Under the pieces are notes generated by a model. The model did no database searches, had not been told where the DNA came from, and worked only from the letters and a program-made list of their open reading frames with translations. From Epiperipatus broadwayi (Eukaryota; Onychophora; Udeonychophora; Euonychophora; Peripatidae), in NCBI GenBank assembly GCA_028023455.1, contig JAQFVV010013068.1:124001-188000 (forward strand): DNA of 64,000 bases. The letters run 5' to 3'. This document shows, piece by piece, positions 34,024 through 46,764 of the stretch. Within the stretch, counting starts at the first letter, position 1; every line of letters begins with the position of its first letter. The position numbers and the translations under genes are program-made.

Positions 34024-35368
34024 ATGATTAGTATCATTATGTAATGTAATAATTGTTGCATTTTTATAAACATTCTTCAGAATATGACACTATTCTGGAT
34101 CTACACCTTGATAATCTACTGTTTTAATCATTGAAAAAATGTTTATAGAATCAAATTCATTTTTATAGTTTACAAATCCAAAACATAATGGCAACTCATA
34201 TTAATTGATCCTTTCTACAATTTCTCTCAATATATAGATATAATCCACTGTACTAAAATCATTTTAAAATCCAGCCTGTTCTTTGGTTTGTTAAAATCCA
34301 AAGTTGCTGTAAATGAGTTGTAATTATTTTGGTAAAGATTGTCTATAGAACTGATAAAAGACTGATAGGTATGTAATTTTTAATATTTCCTTTATCACTT
34401 TATTTAGAATATTAATAATAATATTGCATTCTTTCAAACAACTGGTACATCTTTATCATTTAGACATTTGGTGTATAACTTTGCCAAAAAAAAGTATTTA
34501 TTCACCTGCTTCTTTTAATATATCAATTATAATTCTATAATTACCTGGAGCTTTTTCTTTCTTTATAAATTTAATTGCACAACTCATTTTTTTATTAAAA
34601 CTTCTGGGCAATTCAGAAAATATAATAGTTGTAGGAGTAACTTGTTCTTTATTATATTATTCTTGACAGAATTCTTTTACATATTTCATGATATCACTCT
34701 CTTTTTATTATTAGTTCCATTTTCTTATCTTATTACAGAAATAAGTTTCCTACCAATAGCAAAATGTTGTTTTACCCTTTTTAGACTTTTATTCTCTTTT
34801 ACAGATTTCCTTACTATTTCACAATTCTACTTTATCATATCATTATTAACTATTTTTCACATCATTTTACAAAAATTTAAAATATTCAATCCTTTTAAAA
34901 TATTTCTACTTTTTATAATAAATTGTCTTGTCTCATTAAAAATTGTACTGATCAATAGCTGGTTTTCGTACCAGCTATTTTTGTTGTAATTTTTAAAATT
35001 ATATCAGTTATCTTCCTATTGATTTCATTCAAATCTGAATCATGTTCAAAATCTGTTAATATTTGAAAGCAATTTGCAAGTTCTAATTTAAATTCATTAG
35101 AATGTTTCTGAAGATTAGAAATATCCATGGCGAATATTGTTTTTCTTAATAATTTTTGTCTTTTGTGCTGAATTTATTAAGAACATTATAATTTTGAAAT
35201 ACGTATTTTCTGTTAGTCAAAATACAATGCAATTCTGCTGTACCTTTATTTGGACATCCATTCTGATAACATTTTTCTTAAAGAATTCATTATATAAACT
35301 TATTCTTTTTCTACAAATTCCACAAGTTTATTTTCTCTTTCATTTCTATCATCATAACCATTAAATAA
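34024..35368 (-). mobile_element. RTE-like non-LTR retrotransposon, internal fragment
   Basis: The segment is collinear with about 31480-32900 of the best copy: 'gtatcattatgtaatgtaat', 'tatgacactattctggatct', 'tttatcatttagacatttgg', 'tttctaccaatagcaaaatg' and 'gtttctgaagattagaaata'. It covers the endonuclease end, linker and RT N-terminal region. Both ends are truncated. It lies 170 bp beyond the 5' end of the best copy in the same orientation. The + strand frames here are shadows. Confidence 0.85.
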
Positions 35369-36489
35369 AAACAAATTTTAAATAGAAAACTTAGTTACTG
35401 ATTTATTAGACATGTATAATTATGCACACACTAAATATGATATATACATTAAGAGTTATTAAATTGAAAAAAAAAAATTAAACTGCCTTTTCATGACCAT
35501 TATTTAAAACAAATGAAAATCCTAATAATTGTTAAATGTGATAAGTGAAATTATTGAATATTTTTCATATTTTTCCTTCCCTCTGTCTATCAAACTAGCT
35601 AACATATTGAAAAGATAAGTGTTTCAAAAGGATTAGGGTGATAAACTTAATTATATATCAATTTTCAAAAAATTATATTGTATATAAATATATTAAACCT
35701 CAATTTTAAAATTTCATTCTAACTTAAAAAAGATCAATTAATAAATAAACAAACCGATTATCCAAAATCAATAAAAGCATTTAAAAAATAGTTACTTTTT
35801 TTTATTCCAAATCATTAATAAATCCATTAAATTATAGTATCAGCAAAATACAAGACAGAATAAAAGTTAAATAAAAAAAGAAACATTTTTAAAATGCATT
35901 ATAAATATAATATTTCCAAATAAAATTTCACATCTATTTTTTTTAATCTTTTTTTTTATAAATGAAAGAGAATAAAATAAAATACATTCTTTCTTATCTT
36001 CATCAATATAAATTAATTAAATGATTATTTTTTAATTACAATAAATGTAAAAATTTTATATCTGTCTTTTTCTTTTATATCAAAGAAATATATTACAAAT
36101 TAAATTATTATTTTACATTTAAAATATGGAATACAATTATCATATTTCATAAAAAATATTACAATTCAGTTTGTAGTGACAAAAATGTAGAACAAATCAT
36201 TTTTTAAAAATCAATTATTGTTACTATGTCAATTTATACTTTAAATTTGCTCCATTTTTAATTAGTTATTTTTATGCTATTGTAATCTTGAATGACATCA
36301 TATTAATCTCAGTTTGATATCATTGCAAGATAAATATATAACACACACTTCCTTCTGTTTTATAAACAGCATCCAATATGAGGCCAGAAAACATAAATAG
36401 ATTTGTAAATTTTATCTCTATGGTTGTAAATGAATAGCTGTAAATGGTTTCCAGTAAAGCCTAAATGATGTTCCAGTCTAATCTAATAT
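35369..36489. other. AT-rich interval without recognised feature
   Basis: Homopolymer-rich sequence with no supported feature. Confidence 0.4.
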
Positions 36490-37330
36490 TTATTCCAAAG
36501 TATCAAAGTGAAGGAAGAGCAAAATAATGTTACAGGCCATAATGAAAAGTGACAAATAAATAATGGAGATTAACAAGAAACATGAAAATCACTAAATAAG
36601 AGACAGAGATGAAGAACAATGACAAATGAAAAAAACCACAGTCATGAAAGAAAGAGACATATTGATAAAAATATGAAATCAAGAGCAAACATCAATTGAA
36701 AGTAACGAACAAAACAAGAAAATAATAAAAAAAAACATTAAGTTAAAATAACCACTAGAATTTGGGAACAAATAGAGATATTGAAAAAAATATAAGAAAG
36801 CATAAACCAAGATTTAAGAATAAATACCAAGGCAATATTGGATAAAATATGTAGGAAAATGTGAAGACAGAATATCTCAAGACTGTTGGAAATGTCATGA
36901 AAAAATATAATATTGACAAGATGGGGTGCTGATAGGATACCAGTGATAAAACAACTACTACTATGAAGAAACCTAAAATTATGGAGAACTAAGTAATAAA
37001 ATCTATAGATAGTGAAGTTGATAAAGATAGCATTTTCAATAAATGGAGGATAATAATAAGAAAAGCAAATAGAATAGAACCACCTAGAAATTATGTGGGA
37101 AGTAGTGAATAAAAAATCATCTCTGTAACAGTTGAATAAAGTAATACTGTTGAAAAAGTCAAAGATAAAATTTATGAAGAAGCAATTCTCTCTATTCAAC
37201 AATATTTAGTTTTTACCAATCAGAAATAAGAGAACATTTATCATATTGAAAAGGAGACTATATATTATTCACCTCAGAAGTGGAATGCAGAGAATTCACA
37301 AATGCAAGAAAAAACACAGTTGCTGAAGTT
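36490..37330 (+). other. Purine-rich strand-asymmetric tract, unidentified
   Basis: The + strand is strikingly rich in A and G for about 800 bases. The opposite strand yields a 154-residue Phe/Ile/Tyr-rich frame (36738-37202) that is a composition artefact. The + strand holds fragments such as CEDRISQDCWKCHEK (near 36870), which could be a decayed Cys-containing protein. Such Lys/Glu-rich skew often marks decayed coding sequence, but I do not recognise a family. Confidence 0.35.
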
Positions 37331-38814
37331 AATTTTTAATTTATTGATTTTTGTTGAAGTATATACATACATTCTTTTCATTAAGAAAAAACAGTAAAGT
37401 GGAATTTCCAAGATAATTAATAAAACAAGCAAAAAAACCAAGTCAGATTGAGAAATGTCAAAATTGCAGTTGGAAGAAAGATATCAAGTCAAAGAAATGT
37501 TGTGCAGGTAAATAGCATTTTGCTGTTGGTTCAATTCAAATGAGAAATATCAAGGTCATACAGAAACCAAAGCTACTATAGCACATAAAACTTAGATAGT
37601 TTTGCATTTATTATGATGTCCCTGTTTTTCAAACACAGACTAAAAGTATGGGTTATTAACCAAGTTTAAACTCAAATTTTTATGAAAAGAAATATGATAA
37701 ATTAATTATAAAAAATGAAATTCTTTTATGAAATATTTACTTAATAAAAAATGTTATAAACAAATATTTGATGGCAGAAAGGATTCTAAAATAGTGGATC
37801 TAACGAGTAACATTTTAAAGGAAAGTTGAAGTAAAAATTCTCAAGTGATAAAAAATCTTTCTCAAAAAAGTTGATTGGAAAAATTATAAGACGATAATTG
37901 TAATGATATTTTGCAAAGTGAATGCACATTATATTAGTGCATTTTGTAGATAAATATCTATTCAGATTGTATTGTTTTCATGTATGCACATTTGTCACAT
38001 ATCAAATTTAATTCATTTTCACATTTAAAGGAATAGCACATCCTTATTTAGACATAGTCTTAGTTCAGATTTCTTGAGATTTTTGTACTAGTTGAATTTG
38101 TGATGTATTATACAATTTTTTCATTTTTGCTTCACCAGTAGCAAAAAATATTGTGTTTATGTCCCAAATGATGTTTCTGGATTTCTATATAAATTATGTG
38201 TTTGATTAAATGCGGTTTTACTCGTATAGAAGCCTAGTACATGATGTAACATCTGCAGAAATGTGTGGTGGCATGATTATAAATATAATTGATCTTTGGT
38301 CTTGAAGTGATGAAACTATTTAATTTATTATTGTTTGTTTTGTAAGTATAGAATAGAAAAAAATAAAATAAACTGAAATAATCACTCAAAAATTCCTCAT
38401 TGTTAATCAAGAAAATAATATTTTTTTGTAAAGAATGGTATTGGTTATAACAGAAAACACAAAACAAACATGGTCTTGGTGGATACCACATTGTTTTTAT
38501 TAGATAAGCAGAGCAATTGTTGAAATAAGTAATTATCCAGAAGAAAGATAAAACAAAATACCAGTATATAAATAAGCTCTAACATGATTAATTATACTAA
38601 CAATTTAATCAAATCAGGATACAAGTGGCAATATAGTAAAATTAGATATTTTATTAATATAGAAACATACAGAGTTAGAGATAACAAGCCTTGGCTGTTG
38701 TTGCATTACATGCCCTCTTTGCTTAAGACACTCTCTTCTACATAATCTTATTTGAGCTTTCATACACCTTTTTCAACTAATAGGCTTATTAACAACACTA
38801 AAGATATCTTAGCT
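37331..38814. other. AT-rich interval without recognised feature
   Basis: No feature was supported. The last 130 bases may belong to the Penelope-like relic that follows. Confidence 0.35.
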
Positions 38815-39185
38815 TCTGACCAGACCTCACAGGCTGTGTAAAATGTGGCATCCCTCACAATGGATGCAAAGCCTCATACTATGGTGAAACCAGAGCCACC
38901 ATAGCTACTAGGTTGTCACAGCATAAGTATAGGTATAATAAGTCACATACTAACCCAGAATGGACTTCAGTTTCTGCACAACATCAAAAAGTATCTGGAC
39001 ATGAGTTCAAAGCTGCCTCTGCAAAATTAGTTTGTACTAAGAAGCACAATGTTAAAACATAAGGTAAAGGAGGTTTACTTCATAGCAGAAGACTCCTTCA
39101 CCATTAATCATAAAGAAGCATGTTTTGCTATATCAAAAAGATGGGCTAATTGACTCATTATATTGTACATATAGAATGATTCCAA
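38815..39185 (+). pseudogene. Penelope-like element, GIY-YIG endonuclease relic
   Basis: From about 38836 the + strand reads GCVKCGIPHNGCKASYYGET, then RATIATRLSQHKYRY, VSGHEFKAA and, after a stop, EESFTIN-like and EACFAISKRW. Cys pairs followed by a Y-Y/I-G-E/Q-T motif and an Arg-x-x-x-H block are hallmarks of the GIY-YIG endonuclease at the C-terminus of Penelope-like retroelements. The RT part was not found upstream, so the copy is 5'-truncated or too decayed. Stops occur in-frame. Confidence 0.65.
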
Positions 39186-39629
39186 TGAATGAGTCATAAC
39201 AGGCTATGATTATGAGAAATACATTTTCTCAAAAGCGCTTAGCCATTTTAATTGATTGATTATTAATTTATACAGCTTTACGTTATAAGTGTGATAGCAT
39301 TATTTAATATTTATTAAAATATGAAAAAAGAAATTAGACAAATATAACAAACATTTCTATAGAAATATAAATAGATATTTCAATGACTCTTTGTTTTTGG
39401 TGAAGGGAATAACTTGACAGTACAAAATTATTCAAAGATGAACTTATTTAAAATCACAAAGAATTAAAGAGTTTAAAATACATAAAATAGCACAAAATGT
39501 GCATCTTGGGCTTTTCACATCTTTCATCATATGTTTCAATAATGTGTGATAAAATTGTAATTAATAAACAAAAGCAAAAAAAATGAGAAAAAATAATGTT
39601 AGGGTTTCTCTAGAAATAATGTATATATA
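39186..39629. other. AT-rich interval without recognised feature
   Basis: No feature was supported. Confidence 0.35.
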
Positions 39630-39743
39630 TTTTTTCATGTGTCAAAGCATCAGCTGAGAAGTGAACCTATGAATCCGGGGAAGAGAACCCGGGACAACTG
39701 CTTGTAAGGCAGCCGTGCTGACCACTCGGCCACCAATGCTTGA
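39630..39743 (-). repeat. tRNA-derived SINE (SINE-C, copy 3)
   Basis: The - strand reads GGTGGCCGAGTGGTCAGC (box A), a stem-loop CTGCCTTACAAGCAG with anticodon-like TAC, CCGGGTTCTC (box B), and a 3' extension to TTTGACACATGAAAA. It is the best-preserved tRNA-like head of the three SINE-C copies. The - strand frame at 39650-39868 runs through it and is not a gene. Confidence 0.8.
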
Positions 39744-40439
39744 TAAAAAAGTGTATTTGAAGTCGAGTTATAACAAGTGCTATATGAATTACTTGACAGG
39801 GTTATATTTCTCATGTGTCTGTTGATGTCTGACTTCTGGGCTGATGGATGGTTGTGATAAGATTGCAAACATGATGTAACTCATTGAAGCTTTAGTTTCT
39901 GTTCAGTTACATATAATCTGAGCTATTTACTTATTTAAAATTAATAATTGAAAAATAATTAGCCTAAAATTACATAAAAATTTTGCCATTGAAGAGGAAT
40001 ACAGAACAGATATAAAGTTAGTAATTATTTGAATCAAACATATTGATTTCAAAATAAATATTTGTAAAAGTATATAATGTTTAATACACTCGGCTATTGC
40101 ACTTAAGATTCTAAGGAATTCTGTATTAGTATAATTTTAATTTCTTAAACTGTGAATATATTAGATGTGGTTTTTTTTATTTATTTTTGAATAACAGAAA
40201 AAAAATAAAACTATCTTTGAAAAAATTAAATGTTAAAATATACAATTTATAAACTAATTCTAAACTGTCAGCACATATTTTTTAAAAGAATCAAAAAAGA
40301 TATTTTAAGAAATTTAGTTTACAATTAAATAAAAATGAATAATACTTGGTAATTAAAAAATATTATTAATTATACTTAAAGAATTTATTTGTTTATAAAT
40401 GGATGCTAAGAAAGCAGCCTGCAATTAATGTTAAAGAAG
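39744..40439. other. AT-rich interval without recognised feature
   Basis: No feature was supported. Confidence 0.35.
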
Positions 40440-40452
40440 ACAACTTTTCAAA

Positions 40453-41174
40453 CAGGCAAAACTCTCTATACAGTAGTGCCACTCAGTGCAATCCAGAGTA
40501 ATTAATGGATGCCAGAAGGCTTGTGCATAAAATCCCCATTTAGTGCCTACTCATCCAAAATCCACAAACTAGTTTCTGGTTTGTGGACTTCATCAGTGAG
40601 GAGCTTTAGATCTGAGAGCACTGCACCTAGATCTTAGGATCTAATGCAACCCTCCAGCAACCATCTTTTATCTCTACATAACTACAAAACTATGAGACTG
40701 AAATTGAAAACACCTTAATGTTTTCAATCCAAGCTCATCAGCTTATATAGTCATACAGGTCTGAACTCAGTCCAGTATCCATACATTTTGGTGTCTTTGG
40801 TTCTTTAATAACCATAGTCACCACTATCCTATTAGGCAGGATTGGTTTTAAGCCAATAAACATCACATGATCACTATTTCTTATGCTCGCTTTTAACTGT
40901 TATTAAAACAGGCAAAATTCCCTATTTGTATTGCCACTCAGTGCGATGATCAGATCGAAGAGTCCTCACTGATGAAGGCCACAAGCCAGAAACTAGTCTG
41001 GGGATATTGGATAAGTATGCACTAGATAGGGATTTTATGCACAAGCCTTCTGGCATCCATTGATTACTCTAGCTTGCACTGAGTGGCAATATGCATAGAG
41101 AATTTTGCCTGTTTTAATAACATTTAAGAGCAAGCACAAGAAATGGTGATCATGTGATGTTTATTGGCTTAAAA
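40453..41174. mobile_element. F2 foldback element, long copy with 13-bp TSD
   Basis: The left arm begins 'caggcaaaactctctataca' with 'cactcagtgcaatccagagt' and 'gatgccagaaggcttgtgca'. The same sequences return inverted at 41040-41125. The centre holds 'cctattaggcaggattgg' and 'aagccaataaacatcacatg', and the right end is 'catgtgatgtttattggctt'. The direct repeat acaacttttcaaa flanks it (40440-40452 and 41175-41187). It has the same plan as 15003-15655, with no coding capacity. Confidence 0.9.
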
Positions 41175-41187
41175 ACAACTTTTCAAA

Positions 41188-41932
41188 AGCAAGGGTGTGG
41201 GAATCAGAAAAACATTTTTGTCAGGCATCAGAAAAGCTATATATAAGGCAAAATCATTCACACATCTCCTTTCAGTAGTCATTTTCATTACCTGAATAAA
41301 ATCATAGTACATTATAAAGCTGGATTTAGAGAGGATAAGAAATGGGTATAAGTACACACAATTATCACATTTTGGTAATAATTGGTCATATAAAAAAGTC
41401 ATATAGCTAGAATATATTTTTTAATGCTGATTTAATTTTGGATACAAAAGTGTACTATCCAAAGTAATTTATCAGCAGTGATATGTTTCTATGCCATGAC
41501 TCATAGTTTGTATCCCAAAGATGACAATCTAAAAATCAGTCTTTTTATCAGCGTTGAGAGAACTTTGTTCTCCTTGCTCAAAAATCATCTTAATATGCTA
41601 AAGCACCATACCATTCAACGAATTCAGAGAGACACAAAATTGAAGTTAATTCCAAGTATGGGTAAAGAGAAACCAAAAAATAGCACAAACAAATATGAAA
41701 TGACTAACAGATAGAAAATAAATGTATAATTTTGAAAAAGGTATTTGAATTAATTATTAAATCTACGGTAAGTTTTTGATTATATAAGTGTACACCTACT
41801 TAATGTAAACTAGTTTTTTTCTGTATAATATTTGTATTACATTTATTTATTTATTCTTATGTATTGATTTTATTTATTGGAACTTGTATTTTTTTTCTCT
41901 CATTATAATTCAAACAGTGTGGTAGAATTTAT
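41188..41932. other. AT-rich interval without recognised feature
   Basis: Two short frames (41169-41402 on -, 41478-41714 on +) have no recognised motif. Confidence 0.35.
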
Positions 41933-41945
41933 TTAAGAAGTTGTA

Positions 41946-42739
41946 TTTCATGCTAAACCAGCAATCATCAGTTAGTCCAGATTACCATATATACATATAT
42001 ATTAAGATAGCTCAATCCACCTCCATACTACGATGGAACTGCTTACACCGGGTCACACCCATGTTGGACCTGCCAGTCTGACCCCTTCATGTACAGGACA
42101 TAATCCATTAAATACATATACAAGGGATAGGCAGACATCTCTAATATGTAATAGCTGAAATACACAGGCTTATATATAGCTGCGTCTATATATGTAATAG
42201 ACAGGGTATGAGCACAGACTATTACATATATAGACGCAGCTATATATAAGCCTGTGTATTTCAGCTATTACATATTAGAGATGTCTGCCTATCCCTTGTA
42301 TATGTATTTAATGGATTATGTCCTGTACATGAGGGGTCAGATTGACTTTAGGTCAACATGGGTGTGACAATAATCTCGGCCTCAGGGTGGCCTTTGAGCG
42401 TTCCATCATCAGATTTTCAATTGGATGGACGGTTGAAGAGTTGGAATATGGAGTGGATTGAAGCCTGTCCATTAAAGTAGGAGAATTTGCTATCTTAATA
42501 TATATCTGAGCACTTGTAGCATATATGTGTAGAGATGGTAATCTGGACCAACTGATGATTGCTGGTTTAGCATGAAATACGGATATTGGTGATTATTTAT
42601 CTTTTCAACATATGTGTGTTCAGGTGTATCAGTGTTATGAGATAGTGTGGAGAGTGGTGGGTCATGTGAAAGTCTGTGCTCATACCCTGTCTATTACATA
42701 TATAGACGCAGCTATATATAAGCCTGTGTATTTCAGCTA
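41946..42739. mobile_element. F1 inverted dimer with 13-bp TSD
   Basis: A truncated forward arm begins directly at 'tttcatgctaaaccagcaat'. An inner hairpin at about 42105-42310 ('cagctatatataagcctgtg' and its mirror) and a full inverted arm follow, ending 'gcctgtgtatttcagctat'. The direct repeat ttaagaagttgta lies at 41933-41945 and 42740-42752. The 5'-side truncation with an intact far end suits target-primed insertion. Confidence 0.9.
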
Positions 42740-43204
42740 TTAAGAAGTTGTAGAAAAATCCTGTTTTTTAAAAAAACCCACAGTAAAATATATTTAATAA
42801 ATAAAGAATTGGATGATCTGGCAAAAATATGACAGGTTAAATAGCTTAATGAAGGTTAGATATTGCAGCTTCTTGTAAATTTTTTTCTTTTCTCTTTAGT
42901 TAAAAAGAGTTTGCTAATATCTTTCTGATATATATTATTTCAGAGTTATCTTTTTATCATATATGTGTAAACATATAAACATGAATAATTTTTACTTAAT
43001 CAAACGATTTTAATAAATTATTCATTTTTGTTATTTAAAACTATTGTCATCAACATTTTTATTTAAATCTTGTCTCATTTCCATGGCGAAATTAAATAGT
43101 TTATGCTAGTGAACATGTTTATGGTCTAAGCTGAAAATAAATCAGAATGTTAATGGAAAAGGAATTGGAATATTATGACTTGAGAATTGTTATTTTCATT
43201 ATAT

Positions 43205-43292
43205 GTAGTCTTGAGGGTCGTGTGAAAGTCTGAGTTCAAACCCCCTATATATTACATATTGGAGTGCAGATATGAAAAAGCCTGTTCTGTAG
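43205..43292. repeat. F1 terminal fragment
   Basis: The sequence 'gggtcgtgtgaaagtctgag' followed by 'ttcaaaccccctatatatta' and 'aaaagcctg' is the inverted-arm end of F1. It shows the T-arm-like GAGTTCAAACCCC clearly. Confidence 0.8.
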
Positions 43293-43899
43293 AAAAAATT
43301 CATATATCAAAAAACTTATTTATTATATCCTTATTATAAACGACTCTTAGTTTGGTACCCGCAAACATATTTTTAAATTGATGATGATTAATCATTCTAA
43401 TCATTAAAGAATTCAATTCAAATTCTTTATTACCATAAAATATTTGATAACTTTTTCTAACTAGAATATATATAACTATACCAACAGTGTTTGGCAATTA
43501 CAAGTAAAATATAAACACATATCTATATATTTATTCATTCTTTCTACCAGTGTATCAATGATGACTAACATGGTGGCTTAAATATAAACCCATTATACTC
43601 CTTTCTATTGCAATATATATAATAAAAAAAAGCAAATTATTTTATAGCTTAATTTAAAAAAGTTAAATACAGTTGTTAAAAAAGGAAAAATAAATAAAGA
43701 AGTAACACATTATTTTAGTTATGTTGAGCTACTTTAATAATTGATAACAAAAGAACTATAAATAAGATTTATAAAGAATTTAATAATATTATATACAATA
43801 TATTTACAATAATGGAATTTGATGATAAAATAAAGTGTTTAAATATAGAGATATTTTTTTCATATTTTTCTTTAAAAAAAATATAAATATAGAAATTAA

Positions 43900-44600
43900 G
43901 ATAAATAATGATAATAAAATTATATTAAAACCCTTTATTAAAGAAGATAAATTAAAAATGAGAATTTCTATACAGTCACAACAGACATGAATATAAAAAA
44001 TTTCTGTTATTAAAAATTTTAAACATAAAAATGATAGGTATAACACAGATAGAAATATAGCTATTTTACAAAAAGAACAATTTATTGAATTATATACTAA
44101 TTGTGGTATAACTCTAGAAGTATTGAAAACATTTTTAAATTATAGACCATCTAATTAAAATATTAACAATAATTGTGTTATAAATAATAAAAGCAGTTCT
44201 AAGAAAAATAAAGTGGATAAAACTTTCATACTTCCCTAAAATTTATCATACATTACTAGAAAATAAGAATTATATAAATAAAAGCATTAATACAGGATGG
44301 TCAAATAGTAAAAAACTTGACAAATTAATAGATAATTATAAAATAAGAGATATGAAATACAAAAAAGGAATTGTATATAAAATTATATGTGAAAGTTGCT
44401 GCATGGTTTATTATGGACACAAAGGAACAATTAGATGAAAAAGCAAAAGAACATAATAATGCTATTAATAGAAGAGATGATAGATCTGCCTTATATATTC
44501 ATTATTTAAAAGATGGGCATAAAATAGATTGTGTTAAAAATATGTCCTTTAAATTATCTTAAAGGAACTAATAGAAAAAAGATATATAAAACCAATTATA
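43900..44600 (+). pseudogene. Penelope-like element, linker and GIY-YIG relic
   Basis: Around 44210-44330 shifting + frames give FILPYFPKIYHTLLENK-like and KLDKLIDNYKIRD stretches. At 44358 onward comes KKGIVYKIICESCCMVYYGH, then after a frameshift AKEHNNAINRRDDRSALYIH and LKDGHKID. This is the order seen at Penelope C-termini: 'LPY..' linker, V-Y-K-I-x-C-x-x-C, Y-x-G, E-H-x-x-A-I, S-A-L-x-x-H, G-H-x-I-D. The frame at 44371-44562 carries the second half in an offset frame. The RT core was not identified upstream. Confidence 0.75.
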
Positions 44601-46529
44601 TTAATTATAATAAAAATAATTGTATGAAACAAATATAAAATATTAATTAATTTGACTAATAATTGGCTAATGATAAATGAGTGGAAGGTTATGTAATATA
44701 CATTTACACAGGTTTTTTTATGTATTGAAAATATTATATGATTTTAATAAATTAGAGTCAATTTTATAGAAAAGGATAGATGCCACTATAGATGCAATGT
44801 AGATCATAATTGTAAATTTATTAAAGCATATTAAAAAGGCAAAAATTAATATTTGCTGAAAAGAGCTTTTTTGTGTATGATTATCATATATATTATTGCT
44901 ATTATATAAAGATATTTTATTATCATTGATTTATTTAAATTAATAATAAAATAAAGTTTAATTAAAAAAGAAAATGTCTCATGACTTAACTATTTTTTAA
45001 AAATCATCTATATAAGTAGTAGAAGATTGTTGGTTTAATCAAAACTTTGAAACAAAAAATATAGTCATATATAATGATATTTGTCTTTAGATTAAAAAAC
45101 TTACTTCAAATGATAATTGAATAATTCATGCAATTTCTTCCCAAGGAGAACTTTTGGTACTTTTAAAAGGAAATAGTAACTGATAATGTACATTAACATA
45201 TAATTTTAAAAAGATTTAAAATAAAAAAGAATAACTTAATGTATTGAATTTATTTTTCAAACATACAAAAATTTATACAATTTTATTTATTAAATCAAAT
45301 AAAAATATAGATTTAATAAATTATATGTATAACTGTAAAAATTTAATACTTCCAAAATATACAAACAAAAGATATTTGCAGCAAAATTTGTCTGAAGGAA
45401 AGTTGATCATCATGCCACACTTTTAACAGAATCTATTCTAGTATCTTAAATTTGGTACTTTATTATAAAATAATAAAGCTCTTATATCAAAGAATGAATC
45501 AAAGTGTATATGACTGCACAGTTATGGATTTACTAAAAAAATTAAATGCAAGTATTTAAAAATATAGAATTTGAATACTTGATATATTTAAGATATTTAC
45601 AAAATTTGATAATTATTAAAATCTTGGTTGATCTCAATGTTTTTTAAGTTCTATAATTCTATGATTTATTGAATAATTTTTAAAGTGACACTTGCATCTA
45701 TATATAAATTAAATGGGTGACAGATCTAAAAATTGAAGTATATCAGAATGTAGTAACAATATTTGTATACAATGATAGAAATAGTAATTTCTAATTATAT
45801 ATTTAAAAAGAAAACCATGGATTGTAAAATTTCAAGCAGGTATTTTATTCTTGGGTCATCAATGTAAATAAATACAGAGTAAGTAGTTATTGTGACTGAT
45901 ATTACCACTTAAATAATGTATGGTAGGGGACCAATGTACCCTTCATAAATAGCAGAGAAATCATCTATATGTTCATGTTGTCACCAGCTATGAGGCTGAT
46001 TATTGTTAACATCGAGATAAAATTATAATTTGCTGAACGTATAGCATCTATTACCACCCAAATCTGCTGTTCATCCAGCTTGATAATTATTTGTAATCAT
46101 GAGAATCATGTGATGGTAGTCTAAGCAGTGATCAAAACTTTATCACTATCACTGCCTACTTTCTATAGTAATTTCAAATAAATCCATACTCATCACAATG
46201 TTGTCTGATTTTGTTTAGAATAACACAAGTATATTTTTATAATTACAGTTGTTAAACATGTACAGTTATTTTTGCAAACTGATGCATACACTAAAATTCA
46301 ATGTAGAAATGAAGAAGCTGTATGAAGATTTAAGATGATGCCTATATCATCTAACAACAATAAATGCGACTTTAAATAACATGATAATCAACACCTCAAT
46401 GATCAATTTTAATAATACCCATCACATTATTAAATTTTATGCATATATCAATATGCATAAAAATGGTAAGTTTTTATGTTAAACAGCACCCATAAATATG
46501 AGTATTGAATGTCTTTAAAAAATTAGCTT
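44601..46529. other. AT-rich interval without recognised feature
   Basis: No supported feature. A 60-residue frame at 45244-45426 is Lys/Asn/Ile-rich and unrecognised. Confidence 0.35.
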
Positions 46530-46745
46530 TATTTAAATATTCCAAATACATTCATCTTTTAGTAATAGCACACAGGTTAGTATATGCACAATGTTTCCAG
46601 AGGTTTTTCTCCTCTCTTTTTTAGAAGTTGTTGGCCTGACCAATGAAAGTATTAGCATGGGATTCAAACCTGGACCCTTAGATTCTTGAGTATTGAATTT
46701 TAAGATAATTCTATAACCAAATGAGTACTGCCAAAGGCAACAACA
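46530..46745 (-). repeat. SINE-A (tRNA-derived), inverted arm left of a Penelope relic
   Basis: On the - strand: 'GGCAGTACTCATTTGGTTAT' (degenerate box A), box B GGTTTGAATCCC, 'ATTGGTCAGGCCAACAACTT', and the downstream 'gcacacaggttagta' mirror. It matches 24300-24130 and 59865-60019. Confidence 0.75.
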
Positions 46746-46764
46746 GTCAGTAGAAATTTCATAT

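Noticed and set aside
36738-37202. 154-residue Phe/Ile/Tyr-rich - strand frame resembling a membrane protein
   Set aside because: It is the complement of a purine-rich tract, has no membrane-protein pattern of charged loops, and no conserved motif. Composition explains the lack of stops.
39650-39740. Intact tRNA gene with TAC anticodon
   Set aside because: The anticodon-like stem and boxes are present, but no acceptor stem closes, and the same head occurs in two other SINE-C copies with extensions and tails.
43300-43497. 65-residue - strand frame (INHHQFKNMFAGTKLRVVYN)
   Set aside because: It has some sequence complexity but no recognised family. It lies next to an F1 end and too little remains to call.
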